Positions 1 to 9,061 are shown, counted from the first letter of the stretch. The stretch: DNA of 64,000 bases from Limosilactobacillus mucosae DSM 13345 (GCF_001436025.1 NZ_AZEQ01000013.1:18549-82548), one strand, 5' to 3'. Numbers and translations are program-made. Notes: generated from the letters alone by a model not told the origin.

Positions 1-335
1 CCGGCGACCAGATCTAGCAGGCTGCCAGCGTCTGGTTCAGCATCTTAAGCAGTCGGCAAAATGCTCAGCTCGGCTTTAGGCAAGGTGCTGCGTCTGCATT
101 TTAGAGAATCAAAGTGCTGAATCCGTGTCTTGGAAAATTCGGTGCCCGCAATTTAAAGACCACGCGACGATTGGTGCAATGATCAGCATGGCTGGAAAAT
201 ATTGCTGACTTAAAATGACGCCACATTAAGCATCCGCGTTTCAATCAAAATTAAACAACTCGTGAATACCGCTAAGGGTCCGCATTCGGCTAGACCGAAC
301 GTCGGGCCTTTATTGCTTTAGAAAGGAAGATATAC
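1..335. other. Non-coding stretch before nrdG
   Basis: No reading frame with a plausible start and ribosome site was found. An imperfect GC-rich hairpin lies at about 274-313 (AAGGGTCCG arm against CGGGCCTTT), immediately before the nrdG ribosome site. It may end an upstream transcript or act as a 5' leader structure, but the T-run after it is poor. The nrdD gene that usually partners nrdG is not in this part of the window. Confidence 0.5.
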
Positions 336-923
336 ATGGCAAAAGAACGTCCAATCAGACTCCCCAAGAATCCTAAACCTAAGGAATGGCTGGCCGAGGA
401 TCATTCCTTACAATATATTGCTGACTACAAGCCATTTAACTTTGTCGATGGTGAAGGGGTGCGCTGCAGTCTTTACGTCAGCGGCTGCCTGTTCAACTGT
501 CCTGGCTGCTACAACAAGGCTGCGCAAAACTTTCACTATGGTCAGCCCTATTCACAGGAACTGGAAGATCAGATCATCGAAGACTTGGATCATGACTATG
601 TTCAAGGACTGACGCTGTTGGGCGGGGAACCATTCTTGAACACCCAGGTCTGCTTAAAGATCATCAAGCGTGTGCGCAAGGAGTTTGGTCACACTAAAGA
701 CATCTGGTCATGGTCGGGCTACACCTGGGAAGAGCTGCAGCAGGAATCATATGACAAACTGGAAATGCTGAGCCTGATCGATATTTTGGTTGACGGCCGC
801 TTTTTAGAAGGGCAAAAGGATTTGACGCTGCAGTTTCGTGGCAGTGCCAACCAGCGCATCATCGACGTGCAGAAATCATTAAAAGCCAACCAAGTCGTTA
901 TCTGGGATAAGCTGGTTCACTAG
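336..923 (+). CDS. nrdG: Anaerobic ribonucleotide reductase activating protein (radical SAM)
   Basis: The product installs the glycyl radical on the anaerobic class III ribonucleotide reductase NrdD, using S-adenosylmethionine and a [4Fe-4S] cluster. The protein has 195 residues, typical for NrdG. The radical-SAM motif is visible as CLFNCPGC (C-x3-C-x2-C) near residues 51-58, followed by the GGEP motif near residue 96. The start at 336 has GAAAGGAAG upstream at good spacing. The stop is only 13 nt before sufC, so nrdG is probably co-transcribed with the Suf genes, which build the cluster it needs. The nrdD partner is not visible in the window. Confidence 0.93.
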   Translation: MAKERPIRLPKNPKPKEWLAEDHSLQYIADYKPFNFVDGEGVRCSLYVSGCLFNCPGCYNKAAQNFHYGQPYSQELEDQIIEDLDHDYVQGLTLLGGEPFLNTQVCLKIIKRVRKEFGHTKDIWSWSGYTWEELQQESYDKLEMLSLIDILVDGRFLEGQKDLTLQFRGSANQRIIDVQKSLKANQVVIWDKLVH

Positions 924-936
924 AAAAGAGGCCATT

Positions 937-1719
937 ATGACATTAAAAATCAATCATCTGCATGCCATTATCAAAGAAACCGGCGAAGAAATCTTAAAAG
1001 GCGTTGATCTAACGGTACCAACCGGTGAGATTCATGCCATCATGGGTCCCAATGGCACGGGAAAGTCAACACTGTCAGAAACGATCATGGGCTATCCGGC
1101 CTATGAGGTTACGCAAGGTACGGTAGAGTTTGATGGTCAAGACGTTTTGAGTCTGCCAGTCAATGAACGTGCCAGACTGGGGATGTTTTTAGGGATGCAG
1201 TATCCGGCCGAGATTCAAGGGGTCAACAATGCTGATTTTATCCGCACGGCAATCAATGCTCAGCGTCCTGAGGATGATCCATTGCCAGTGCTGCAGTTTA
1301 TCCAACGCCTGCAGGAAAACATGGCGCTGCTGGAAATGCCCGATGATATTACCGATCGTTATTTAAACGTAGGCTTTTCTGGCGGTGAGAAGAAGCGTAA
1401 TGAGGTTTTGCAGATGCTGATGCTGCAGCCTAAACTGGCAATTTTAGATGAGATCGACTCGGGACTGGATATTGACGCGCTGCGAATCGTGGCTAAAGGG
1501 ATCAATCATCTGCGCGGTCCTGAATTCAGTGCGTTATTGATCACTCATTATGAGCGGCTGCTGGAGTACGTTACGCCAGACAAGATTCACGTCATGGTGG
1601 ATGGTCAGATCGTCAAGACGGCGGGACCGGAACTGGCTGACGAGCTGGAAGCAGACGGCTATGCCAAGTATGAAAAAATCAGAAGAAATGGCGTGAGCGA
1701 ATCAACTACCCCAGAATAA
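937..1719 (+). CDS. sufC: SufC, ATPase of the Suf Fe-S cluster assembly system
   Basis: SufC is the cytoplasmic ABC-type ATPase that drives the SufBCD scaffold complex. Walker A GPNGTGKST is at residues 37-45, the signature FSGGEKKRNE begins near 147, and Walker B LAILDEIDSGLD is near 167-178. The length of 260 residues is normal. The last codons (S-T-T-P-E, stop 1717-1719) lie inside the terminal hairpin of the transposon that follows. The native C-terminal few residues therefore appear to have been exchanged for transposon-encoded ones. The conserved core ends well before this, so activity is probably kept. SufD lies about 1.5 kb further on, across the insertion. Confidence 0.95.
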   Translation: MTLKINHLHAIIKETGEEILKGVDLTVPTGEIHAIMGPNGTGKSTLSETIMGYPAYEVTQGTVEFDGQDVLSLPVNERARLGMFLGMQYPAEIQGVNNADFIRTAINAQRPEDDPLPVLQFIQRLQENMALLEMPDDITDRYLNVGFSGGEKKRNEVLQMLMLQPKLAILDEIDSGLDIDALRIVAKGINHLRGPEFSALLITHYERLLEYVTPDKIHVMVDGQIVKTAGPELADELEADGYAKYEKIRRNGVSESTTPE

Positions 1720-1950
1720 ATTCTGAGGTTTGCAGTCTCATCTATTGCTAGATAGTGGTCATAGCGTCTTGCGACTCCCACCTGTGAGACCGCATCGTCG
1801 GACAGTTGACGGTGCCCGTTTATCTGCCAAGTATTACTCAGCAGATGCCTGTTTGTTAAATTGTGGGGCTTCTTCACCACTGCGGTAAAGCGTCCCCAAA
1901 AGCTGGATGTTCATCGCACCTAGTCTGTCATCGTTTGACTTGTAGCCACA
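1707..1950 (-). ncRNA. Putative omega/right-end guide RNA of TnpB
   Basis: TnpB proteins use an RNA made from the 3' part of tnpB and the transposon right end, with the guide taken from the flanking DNA. Here the minus-strand sequence after the tnpB stop (1833 down to about 1707) is non-coding, can form several stems and ends in the terminal hairpin plus TAGTTGAT. The adjoining guide would be the antisense of the sufC 3' end (GCTCACGCCATTTCTTCTGA on the minus strand). The 5' limit inside tnpB is a guess. This is assigned from family knowledge and position, not from a covariance match. Confidence 0.4.
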
Positions 1951-3075
1951 ACGATCACAAACGTACAAATGCTGCTTGTGATCTCGGTTTTCCTTGCGGA
2001 TTCGCCCACATTTCGGGCAACGCTGACTGGTATATTTAGCCGGAACTTTGACCACTATTGAGGAGTTCAGATTGGCTTTATAAGTCAAAAACTGTTCAAA
2101 CTGATAGAACGCCCATGATACCATCTCATAGCGCTTGTCTTTAGCGGTCTGTTCAGTTGCAAAACGCACGTCGGTTAAGTCTTCCAAGGCAAAAACAGTA
2201 TTTGCCCCGTAATGGTCAATGAGTGTCTTAGTTAAGCAATGATTTACATCACTCATCCAGCGGTTCTCTCGTTGACCAATTTGCTTAAGACGACGCTTGG
2301 CGGACTTAGTACCTTTTGACTGAAGCTCTGCTCTAAGCTTTTTATACTTACGTCTAGTTCGCAAGACCTTCTCACCACTATAAAGCAGAGTTTTGCCTGC
2401 TTCATCATAGCAAGCTGCTAAGAAGTGCAATCCTCGGTCAATCCCGACGACATGTTCTGCCTCTTCTGGAGAATATTCCGGTAATGAGGTAGTAGCGCTA
2501 ATGTGAACGTACCAATTCTGCTTTGACTGAAGAAGCTTGATTGATCCAAACTTCCATTTGTCAGCATCAAGATACTGATCAAAGCCTTTGCATACAAATG
2601 AGACCTTCTTTCTGCCTTGCAGAGTGTTTAAAGACAGCTGCTGGGCAGAAGACAGGTAAGACCAGTCACGGCCACGTTGCAAGTCAAGTTGCGGACGCTT
2701 GAATTCAATCGGTTTCCAAAGCCAATCAAGATCACGGGGAATTTGAGACCAAATAGCATGACCTTTGCTGTCTTTTTTGCCAGTATCAAAACGATATGGC
2801 TTTTGACTAAGTTGCGTTCTGACAATCTTATAACGTGCAATAACATTTCTGATTGCCGACTGTGCCATCTGACTTTTAAGGCCGAACTGATCTCTGATTT
2901 CATGATAGAGAGCTTTGTTCAATTTTGATTGTGACAATTCAAAATTATTATCAAAGACATACTGTGAGATAAAGTTGCAAGCGTCTTTGTATTTCTCCAT
3001 AGATTGGACAAAGGCCTGTGCAGTTTCATTATCAATATTGAGTAATTTTGCTTTGATGGTAATTGATTGCTCCAA
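1834..3075 (-). CDS. tnpB: TnpB RNA-guided nuclease of an IS605-family element
   Basis: This is an ancestral-type Cas12 relative that cuts DNA next to a transposon-associated motif under RNA guidance. All catalytic parts are present: RuvC-I Asp in VVGIDRGLHF, RuvC-II Glu in FALEDLTD, a CPKC...CDRC zinc ribbon, and RuvC-III Asp in SNDDRLGAMN. A basic helical N-terminal region precedes them. The frame can be opened at a GTG at 3084, but that codon overlaps the AGGAGG site. The TTG at 3075, 8 nt after AGGAGG, is the better start, giving 413 residues. No frameshift is seen, so it appears functional. It opposes the suf genes and is the only gene of the insertion. Confidence 0.93.
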   Translation of the reverse strand: MEQSITIKAKLLNIDNETAQAFVQSMEKYKDACNFISQYVFDNNFELSQSKLNKALYHEIRDQFGLKSQMAQSAIRNVIARYKIVRTQLSQKPYRFDTGKKDSKGHAIWSQIPRDLDWLWKPIEFKRPQLDLQRGRDWSYLSSAQQLSLNTLQGRKKVSFVCKGFDQYLDADKWKFGSIKLLQSKQNWYVHISATTSLPEYSPEEAEHVVGIDRGLHFLAACYDEAGKTLLYSGEKVLRTRRKYKKLRAELQSKGTKSAKRRLKQIGQRENRWMSDVNHCLTKTLIDHYGANTVFALEDLTDVRFATEQTAKDKRYEMVSWAFYQFEQFLTYKANLNSSIVVKVPAKYTSQRCPKCGRIRKENRDHKQHLYVCDRCGYKSNDDRLGAMNIQLLGTLYRSGEEAPQFNKQASAE

Positions 3076-3146
3076 TGGTTTCACCTCCTATCTTTCAATT
3101 ACTATTAGATCATCTTTATTTTAGTGAATACAGTAGAAAGGAAAAG

Positions 3147-3207
3147 GGGCTGAAAGTGCAATTCCTCCCCAGATTGAAATCATGGGGTATCCTTGCTTAA
3201 TCAGCCC
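3147..3207. repeat. Left-end hairpin of the TnpB transposon
   Basis: GGGCTGA (3147-3153) pairs with TCAGCCC (3201-3207), enclosing CCCC (3167-3170) with GGGG (3184-3187). Terminal imperfect palindromes of this kind are typical of IS200/IS605 ends. On the plus strand TTGAAA and TTAATC 17 nt apart (3174-3202) could act as a weak outward promoter toward sufD. That is only a possibility. Confidence 0.6.
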
Positions 3208-3218
3208 TAGGTATATCA

Positions 3219-4412
3219 ATGAATCAACAACTTTTAAGTCAAGTGATGGCCAGCTGTGTGAATGCACCAGACTGGCTGATGAAAAAAAGACAGTTGGCGG
3301 TTTTGCTTCAAGAACGGTTCAAAAGCACGCCAGCCACGGAAAAGATCATAGCTGCCTGGCTGGAAAATCCCAGTCTCGCCCAGCTTGAGCAATCAGTTGG
3401 TGAGCAGGCAAATGCTGATCAGGTTAAAGCTGCCGTCCCACACACGACTGGCTGGGTTAATCTGCCCTTGTTTGCCGCTGCAAACGTCTATCCCGAATTG
3501 CTGCAGGAAAATCTGATGGAAAAGGCGATCTCATGGCAGGACAGTCAGCTCAATGCCATGCACCTGGCCTTGCTGAATGGCGGCCGCTTCATCTATATTC
3601 CAGATGGCACGATCGTCAAAGAGCCCATTGAACTGACCGTTGACTGTCCATTGCCTAACTATCATAATCTGGTGATCGTCGGTGCCGGTGCCCAGGCAAC
3701 CATTGTCGAGCATCAAACCGCCACAAGCAGACAGCCGGCTTATTTTGGCACGGAACTGCTTTTAGGCGATGGCGCGCGGGTCGACTACTACCAGTCCAAC
3801 CGCTTTTCGGCTGTGCAGAATCATCAGACAGTCAGGGCCTACCAAGCACAGCATTCAGTTTTGAATATGTATCTGGCCTTGTTTGATGAGCATGATTTGA
3901 CGACCGATTTTTATGCCAATCTGGATGGTCAAGGCGGAGCAGCCGAGATCAAAATGGTTACGATTGCCAGTGGTCGGCAGGTGCAAGACGTTCAGACGCA
4001 GATTCTTAATCATGGTCCGCATACGGTCGGTAATATCATCCAAAACGGCGTGGCCAAAGACAAGGCAGTTTTAAATTTTCATGCAGTTGGCAAAACCGAG
4101 CGTGGGGCATATGGCGCCAATTCGCAACAGCAGAGCCGCATTATGACGCTTTCTGATGAGTGCAAAGGCGAGGCGGATCCCGTGCTGCTGATTGAAGAAA
4201 ATGACGTTAATGCCGGGCACGCTGCCAGTATCGGCAAGGTTGACGCGGATGATCTCTATTATCTGGAATCGCGCGGCCTCAGTGAGCATGACGCGCAGGT
4301 ACTGCTGACGCGGGGCTTTTTACTGCCGGTTTTAAATCAGTTTCCTGATCAAAAGCTGCGGGAAAATCTGGTTGATGAACTGGCGCAAAGATTGGAGGAA
4401 AAGCATGAGTGA
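3219..4412 (+). CDS. sufD: SufD, Fe-S cluster assembly scaffold subunit
   Basis: SufD pairs with SufB and SufC in the SufBC2D scaffold on which iron-sulfur clusters are built. The 397-residue length and the beta-helix type core (around [12 protein letters not shown] and the C-terminal [17 protein letters not shown]) fit the family. The start at 3219 lies only a few bases outside the transposon end and has a weak ribosome site (CCTAGG), so translation or transcription may have been weakened by the insertion. Its stop overlaps the sufB start by 8 nt, indicating coupled translation. Confidence 0.93.
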   Translation: MNQQLLSQVMASCVNAPDWLMKKRQLAVLLQERFKSTPATEKIIAAWLENPSLAQLEQSVGEQANADQVKAAVPHTTGWVNLPLFAAANVYPELLQENLMEKAISWQDSQLNAMHLALLNGGRFIYIPDGTIVKEPIELTVDCPLPNYHNLVIVGAGAQATIVEHQTATSRQPAYFGTELLLGDGARVDYYQSNRFSAVQNHQTVRAYQAQHSVLNMYLALFDEHDLTTDFYANLDGQGGAAEIKMVTIASGRQVQDVQTQILNHGPHTVGNIIQNGVAKDKAVLNFHAVGKTERGAYGANSQQQSRIMTLSDECKGEADPVLLIEENDVNAGHAASIGKVDADDLYYLESRGLSEHDAQVLLTRGFLLPVLNQFPDQKLRENLVDELAQRLEEKHE

Positions 4413-5838
4413 TCAAGCAAGCCAACAGGCAGCAGACAAGGCAGCAATTCATGAATTTGCCAGCCAGCATTATCAGTTTGGCTTTCATGATGACGTCAAG
4501 CCGATCTTTTCAACTGGAGTCGGGCTGACGGAAGAAACGGTTCGTGAAATCTCGTGCCGTAAGCATGAGCCGGACTGGATGCTGAAGATTCGTCTGGATG
4601 CCTATCATCAATATCGTCAAATGAAGCTGCCGACTTTTGGCCCTGATCTAAGTCAGCTGAATCTGGATGAGCTGCGCTATTTCCAGCGGCCAACCGATCA
4701 TGTGGCGCGCAGCTGGGATGAGGTGCCCCAAGCAATGAAAACGACTTTTGAAAAGATGGGTGTTCCCGAAGCCGAGCGTAAATATCTGGCGGGGGCAACG
4801 GCACAGTATGAATCAGAGGTTGTTTATGCCAATCTAAAGCGGGATCTTTCACGCCAAGGAATCATTTTCATGGATACGGATACGGCGGTTCAAAAACATC
4901 CCGAAATCGTCAAACAGTATTTTGCGACGCTGGTTCATCCCGATGACAATATTTTTGCGGCACTGAATACGGCGGTCTGGTCGGGCGGCACGTTTATCTA
5001 TGTACCAAAGGGCGTGCATGCTGACGCGCCGCTGCAGAGCTTTTTTAGAATCAATGCCGAAAATACGGGGCAGTTTGAGCGGACGCTGATCGTGGTTGAG
5101 GATGGCGCAAGCGTTAACTATGTCGAAGGCTGCACGGCACCAGTCTATTCGGAAGACAGTCTGCATGCGGCCGTGGTTGAGGTGTTTGTGCATCCCAATG
5201 CCTTTTGCCGCTATACGACGATTCAAAATTGGTCCAGCAACGTCTACAGCCTGGAAACCAAGCGTGCTGAAGCCGAGGCCGGGGCTACGATGGAATGGGT
5301 TGACGGTAATCTGGGTTCCAAAGTCACGATGAAGTACCCCAGCATCTATCTGCGGGGTCGTGAAGCTAAGGGAACCATGCTGTCGATTGCATTTGCCAAT
5401 GGTCCGATTGATCAGGATACCGGTGCCCGCATGATTCATCAGGCTCCGCACACGCATTCAACGATAATTTCCAAATCACTGTGTCGGGCAGGCGGCATCT
5501 GTGACTATCGCGGTGAGGTCAAGATGGATGAAAACGCGCACGGCTCAAGCTCGCATGTTGAATGTGACACGATTATTATGGATGACAATTCAAGTTCAGA
5601 TACGATTCCATATAATAAAGTTGCAGTTGGGGACGTAACGATGGAGCACGAGGCCAAGGTATCCAAAGTTTCTGAAGAAGAACTCTACTATTTAATGTCG
5701 CGTGGACTGAGCGAAGAAGAAGCAACCAAAATGATCGTTATGGGTTTTATTGAACCGTTCACCAAGCAGCTGCCGATGGAATACGCGGTGGAATTGAATC
5801 GTTTGATTGATTTTCAAATGGAAGGCTCGGTCGGCTGA
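4405..5838 (+). CDS. sufB: SufB, Fe-S cluster assembly scaffold subunit
   Basis: SufB is the main scaffold subunit that carries the nascent cluster. The gene starts at ATG 4405 inside the end of sufD (ATGAGTGA overlap) behind a very strong TTGGAGGAAAAG site. The earlier in-frame ATG at 4372 has no such site. The protein has 477 residues, the usual length. Conserved SufB segments include [13 protein letters not shown] near the N-terminus, [16 protein letters not shown] with the conserved Cys, and the C-terminal [20 protein letters not shown]. In many Firmicutes sufS and sufU lie between sufD and sufB; here they are absent, so the sulfur donor must come from elsewhere. Confidence 0.96.
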   Translation: MSDQASQQAADKAAIHEFASQHYQFGFHDDVKPIFSTGVGLTEETVREISCRKHEPDWMLKIRLDAYHQYRQMKLPTFGPDLSQLNLDELRYFQRPTDHVARSWDEVPQAMKTTFEKMGVPEAERKYLAGATAQYESEVVYANLKRDLSRQGIIFMDTDTAVQKHPEIVKQYFATLVHPDDNIFAALNTAVWSGGTFIYVPKGVHADAPLQSFFRINAENTGQFERTLIVVEDGASVNYVEGCTAPVYSEDSLHAAVVEVFVHPNAFCRYTTIQNWSSNVYSLETKRAEAEAGATMEWVDGNLGSKVTMKYPSIYLRGREAKGTMLSIAFANGPIDQDTGARMIHQAPHTHSTIISKSLCRAGGICDYRGEVKMDENAHGSSSHVECDTIIMDDNSSSDTIPYNKVAVGDVTMEHEAKVSKVSEEELYYLMSRGLSEEEATKMIVMGFIEPFTKQLPMEYAVELNRLIDFQMEGSVG

Positions 5839-6060
5839 TTTTTGGAACGGAAGCATTTTGCGTAGTCGAAATTTCAACCTGGCTTGCCAAGTTATGCTGC
5901 ATCAGCAAAAAACGCGAAGCTTGGTCACCCAGGTTCTAAGATTGAAGCGATAATTTGAGCTTGGCGAGGTAGTCTTTGAATTATCAGTTAAGCTGTTTGA
6001 TGGGAAATAACAGTGAATTAGCACCGAAAATGCCGATCAAAGATTACAAAATTGTCACAA

Positions 6061-6105
6061 AAAGGGTCATAAATTCCTAAATTTTAGGATTTATGACCCT
6101 TTTTT
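6061..6105 (+). terminator. Rho-independent terminator after the suf operon
   Basis: The hairpin has AAAGGGTCATAAAT and ATTTATGACCCTTT arms with an inner CCTAAA/TTTAGG stem and ends in a T-run. The symmetric A/T flanks allow use in either direction. The 220 nt between sufB and this hairpin hold no gene. Confidence 0.75.
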
Positions 6106-6246
6106 ATGAAAAATAAAAATTTTTTTACTCTAAAATATTACAAAATCAGCTATTTTTCGGTCGCGATGAAAACAAAGCGATACAAGACTATTATAATGCG
6201 ATTTATAACAAGTTTAGGCCAACCTAAAACGCTAAATGAAAGCGGA

Positions 6247-6340
6247 TTACATTACACGCTTTTACAGAATTCACGATTTTTGAGATATTCCGGTAATTGC
6301 ACGGTAAAGCTGAGGGGTTATAGTATTCACCGTTGATAAA
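6247..6340 (+). promoter_or_regulatory. Promoter region of the first LysM/Apf gene, shared with its paralogue
   Basis: TTACATTAC at 6247-6255 and TATAGTA followed by TCACCGTTGATAAA at 6319-6340 recur before the second LysM/Apf gene, with the same 72-nt spacing. TTGCAC at about 6296 could be the -35 for TATAGT. The conserved block after TATAGT is likely the 5' end of the mRNA. Common regulation of the two genes is inferred. Confidence 0.55.
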
Positions 6341-6391
6341 GATAAAGAGCAAAAAACCTGAACTACAGATAAAAAAGGATGAATCTATTTT

Positions 6392-7213
6392 ATGAAAATT
6401 TCAAAGAAAGCTGTTAAAATCTCTGCTGCCGTAGCTGGTGCCGTAGCTTTGGGCACGGTTGGCACGGCAATTACTGCCAATGCCGACACGGTTTACACGG
6501 TTCAGTCCGGCGACACGCTGTCTGGAATTTCCGCTAAGCTGGGTCACAACTTAGACTTTGTAGACCAATTGGCATCCAAGAATAACATTGCTAACAAGAA
6601 CCTGATCTATGTTGGTCAAAAACTGGTTATCTCTGATGATGGCGAAGTATCCTCAGCAACTTCAGAACAAGCTGCTACGTTGCCAAGTGCTACGGCTGAA
6701 AACACGGCTACGGCACAAGACAGCACGGCGCAATCTGCTGACAGTGCTGCTCAATCAACGGCTGCTGATACCAGTGCTGAACAAGCTGCCAGTGATGCTG
6801 CCGCTGCTCAGGCTGCCAGTGACGCTGCTGCTTCTCAAGCTGCCGCATCCCAAGCCGCTGCTTCTCAAGCTGCTGCTGCCCAGGCCCAAGCCGCTCAACA
6901 ACAAAGTGCGCAAGTTCAAGCAGCTACTTACAGTGCCAACACTTACAGCACCAACACGACGACTACGACCTACACTTCTACGGTCAGTGGCGACGAAGCA
7001 GCTGCTAAGGCTTGGATTGCCAACAAAGAATCTGGTGGCAGCTACACCGCACAAAATGGTCAATACTACGGTAAGTACCAACTGAGTTCTTCTTACTTGA
7101 ATGGTGACTACTCTGCCGCTAACCAGGAACAGGTTGCTGACAATTACGTTGCTAATCGTTACGGTTCATGGACGGCTGCTCAACAATTCTGGCAAAGTCA
7201 TGGCTGGTACTAA
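6392..7213 (+). CDS. Secreted LysM protein with Apf-type C-terminal domain
   Basis: This is a predicted cell-wall protein that binds peptidoglycan. Domains in order: a signal peptide ending in ANA-D near residue 31, one LysM domain ([13 protein letters not shown] to [11 protein letters not shown], about 33-78), a long Ala/Ser/Thr/Gln linker (about 80-195), and a C-terminal domain of about 70 residues starting [16 protein letters not shown] and ending SHGWY. That last domain is typical of lactobacillus aggregation-promoting factors and resembles lysozyme/transglycosylase folds with a Glu in ESGG. A close paralogue lies at 9199-9846. The AST-rich linker resembles known targets of lactobacillus O-glycosylation. 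Enzymatic activity is not proven. Confidence 0.88.
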   Translation: MKISKKAVKISAAVAGAVALGTVGTAITANADTVYTVQSGDTLSGISAKLGHNLDFVDQLASKNNIANKNLIYVGQKLVISDDGEVSSATSEQAATLPSATAENTATAQDSTAQSADSAAQSTAADTSAEQAASDAAAAQAASDAAASQAAASQAAASQAAAAQAQAAQQQSAQVQAATYSANTYSTNTTTTTYTSTVSGDEAAAKAWIANKESGGSYTAQNGQYYGKYQLSSSYLNGDYSAANQEQVADNYVANRYGSWTAAQQFWQSHGWY

Positions 7214-7274
7214 AAATCAGCTTAACTAAATTAGATAAAATAAAAAGCAATGGCGATTTTCTGCCATTGACCCG

Positions 7275-7314
7275 TACCCCCAAAGTTGGAAACACAACTT
7301 TGGGGGTATTTTTA
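7275..7314 (+). terminator. Terminator after the first LysM/Apf gene
   Basis: ACCCCCAAAGTTG and CAACTTTGGGGGT form a 13-bp perfect stem with a 6-nt loop, followed by ATTTTT. From here to the thioesterase (about 350 nt) I see no gene. Confidence 0.9.
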
Positions 7315-7666
7315 TGATATATGAGAGAAATGGGACGGTTTGATAGATTAGGGCGACAGGTGACAGTGAGTTGGGCGCTGCTGCAAAAAGATAGGGAATT
7401 GATCTAGGGGTGGATACCGCTTTGAAGCGAATTGATTTGACATAGGACTGGGCACTGTTTTGAATTGGCAAGACGGTTCAGCTTTGAAATGGCAAGCGGG
7501 TTTGATTTTGAATCTACAGGCGGGTTAGCTAGGACAGATTTAGATAGTCGAAATGTTTGAATGGTTTGTTACATTATAAGGAAGCAATTATTCAAAGCAT
7601 CTGTGCGGGTGATTTCTAGTAGTGCTAGAATAAAACGCAGATAATAATTGAGAAGAGGGATTTGTG

Positions 7667-8164
7667 ATGACTGCAATCAACTGTCAACAAACACGAATTG
7701 AAACAACACATCGGATTTTGAATGGTGACTTAAATGAGCATGGGACGCTGTTTGGCGGTCGCCTGCTGGAAACCGTGGATGCAGAGGCTTCAGTCGCGGC
7801 AATGCGGGTTGCTAGAGCTACTTTGGTTACGGCGGCCATGGATCACGTTCAATTCGTCAAGCCGTTCCACCTGCAGGATGCCATGATTGTCAGAGCAGTG
7901 GTTACTGGGCTGGGACATCGGTCGGTTGAGGTATTCGTAAAGGTTTTGGGCGAGCACTTGATGACTGGCGAACGTTTTGTTGGCTTTACCTGCTTTTTGA
8001 CCTATGTAGTGCCAGGAGCAGAGTCGGGGTTGGCCTACGATGAATTGATTGCTGATAATGATGAAACCAAATATCTGTTGGCAGGCTATCAGGATCGGCG
8101 TGCGCAACGGGCCACGGTTCGTCAGCAGGAGCGCGATTTGTTGGCTCATTTGAGTTGCGAATAG
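7667..8164 (+). CDS. Acyl-CoA thioesterase of the hotdog fold
   Basis: The protein belongs to the YciA/BACH-type acyl-CoA hydrolases, which cleave acyl-CoA to free acid and CoA in the cytoplasm. Conserved features are an N-terminal NGDLNEHGTLFGGRLLE stretch with the hotdog helix and the segment AAMDHVQFVKPF. The length of about 165 residues is normal. An in-frame GTG at 7664 is closer to the AGAGGG ribosome site, but ATG 7667 has better spacing (7 nt). It stands alone between terminators, and the substrate chain length cannot be told from sequence. Confidence 0.85.
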   Translation: MTAINCQQTRIETTHRILNGDLNEHGTLFGGRLLETVDAEASVAAMRVARATLVTAAMDHVQFVKPFHLQDAMIVRAVVTGLGHRSVEVFVKVLGEHLMTGERFVGFTCFLTYVVPGAESGLAYDELIADNDETKYLLAGYQDRRAQRATVRQQERDLLAHLSCE

Positions 8165-8903
8165 GCGGGCAGATTTACTAGCGGTTCGGGAGCTATTGAG
8201 ACGTCGGCGGGGGTTGTCGGTAAAACATCATAGCTGAGGTGTGATATTGTCGTGCGATCGATTGCGGTAATGGATGGTCAGCTCATTAATGATGATAGAT
8301 GCCCCAGATGCGACTTTTATGCAAAAAACCTGTATAAAACGCCCAACAATCAGCCTTAAAAATATACATCTTTACCTACTATTTAGAAAAAAACTGCCAT
8401 AAGTAGGTAAAGTTGACGCGATCGAATATGCAGCTACCTACTATTGGCTAAAAAACAGCGAATAGTAGGTAGTCTTAGAGCCCAGAGCCAGATTAAGCCC
8501 GATTTTCTTCACAAAGTCAGCTGCTTAGCGGTGAAAAGATGGTCGCCGACTGAATTCATGACAGCTGGCAGTGGGATGCTTGTTCTGTCAGCTCGGAATA
8601 TTGAGTGCTAACCTTAATTGACTTATTAACGCTCTTGACGCAGATCTAAATCAGCTGCATCCGCTTGTTTAGCGATTCAAAAGGGCAGTACGCGGATTGG
8701 GTAAGTGTAGCGAACTGAGTGTAAAGGAGGCCAGCTGCTGAATTGACTGGGGATATAAGATTCAGTCGGTCTTGCCGGTATTAACGCACTTGATGATCAG
8801 TTGAGCGATGGTGGTGTTGCGTCGCTTGACTAAGACGATATCGGCTGCCAATTATGACATCAATAATGGTGCCGTTCAGCAATAAATCAATCAAAAATTC
8901 AAG
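8165..8903. other. Long gene-free interval holding the hairpin repeat
   Basis: No reading frame here has a supported start, length or recognisable product on either strand. Apart from the hairpin repeat at 8321-8514 I see no defined element. The sequence could be decayed coding DNA, but no family remnant was recognised. Confidence 0.5.
8321..8514. repeat. Dispersed intergenic hairpin repeat, double-stem copy
   Basis: Two related palindromes stand side by side. CTTTACCTACT (8370-8380) pairs with AGTAGGTAAAG (8402-8412). CTACCTACTATT (8434-8445) pairs with AATAGTAGGTAG (8461-8472). Both loops are A-rich. The unit is flanked by an upstream AAAAANCTGNATAAAA block (about 8322-8339) and a downstream ATTTTCTTCACAA block (8502-8514). 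A third stem with the same flanks is at 57801-57903, about 49 kb away. This suggests one recurring intergenic element of unknown role. Confidence 0.8.
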
Positions 8904-8951
8904 AAAAAACCGTAATTTGAGGGCTGAAATCTTCAAATTTACGGTTTTTTT
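8904..8951. terminator. Bidirectional terminator-like hairpin
   Basis: AAAAAACCGTAA...TTTGA pairs with TCAAA...TTTACGGTTTTTT, with A- and T-runs on the two sides, so it could work in both directions. No gene ends directly before it, which hints at an unrecognised transcript, perhaps from the repeat region. Confidence 0.7.
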
Positions 8952-9061
8952 ATTACAGATTGAGGGACACCTAACTTTTTGAATGAAACATTGATGAAAA
9001 CAAAACCAGGCGCTGACGATGACGTTTTCAACACCAATCGTTTAAAATTGATGAAACCGGC

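Larger units (their letters stand above)
1703..3213 (-). mobile_element. TnpB-only IS605/IS1341-type transposon inserted between sufC and sufD
   Basis: The insertion carries an intact tnpB on the minus strand and no tnpA. Its right end, downstream of tnpB, holds the hairpin CCCCAGAATAAATTCTGAGG (1711-1730 region), read on the minus strand as a stem followed by TAGTTGAT. Its left end has a long hairpin at 3147-3207. The tetramer-plus motif ATCAA (TTGAT on the element strand) is present at both junctions (1701-1705 and 3215-3219), and GAATCAAC occurs at 1699-1706 and 3221-3228. Exact ends are approximate, because no empty site is available for comparison. Mobilisation would need a TnpA supplied in trans. 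Confidence 0.8.

Noticed and set aside
1699..3228. GAATCAAC at both flanks of the TnpB element as a target-site duplication
   Set aside because: IS200/IS605 elements do not duplicate their target. The shared motif is better explained by a recognised target sequence and similar end, or by chance.
3182..3388. Alternative ORF at the 5' end of sufD
   Set aside because: It is in another frame of sufD, overlaps the transposon end, and has no ribosome site or homology.
6247..6270. WalR boxes before the LysM genes
   Set aside because: The TGTAA-like repeats are present on the minus strand, but the start-to-start distance is 10 nt instead of the 11 expected for WalR direct repeats, so the claim is not supported.
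6106..6336. 76-codon plus-strand frame before the first LysM gene
   Set aside because: It starts within the T-run of a terminator, has no ribosome site and overlaps the conserved promoter block. Composition is that of AT-rich non-coding DNA.
6609..7085. Alternative-frame ORFs inside the LysM/Apf genes
   Set aside because: They are shadows created by the repetitive Ala/Gln/Ser codons and show arginine- and leucine-rich noise proteins without start signals.
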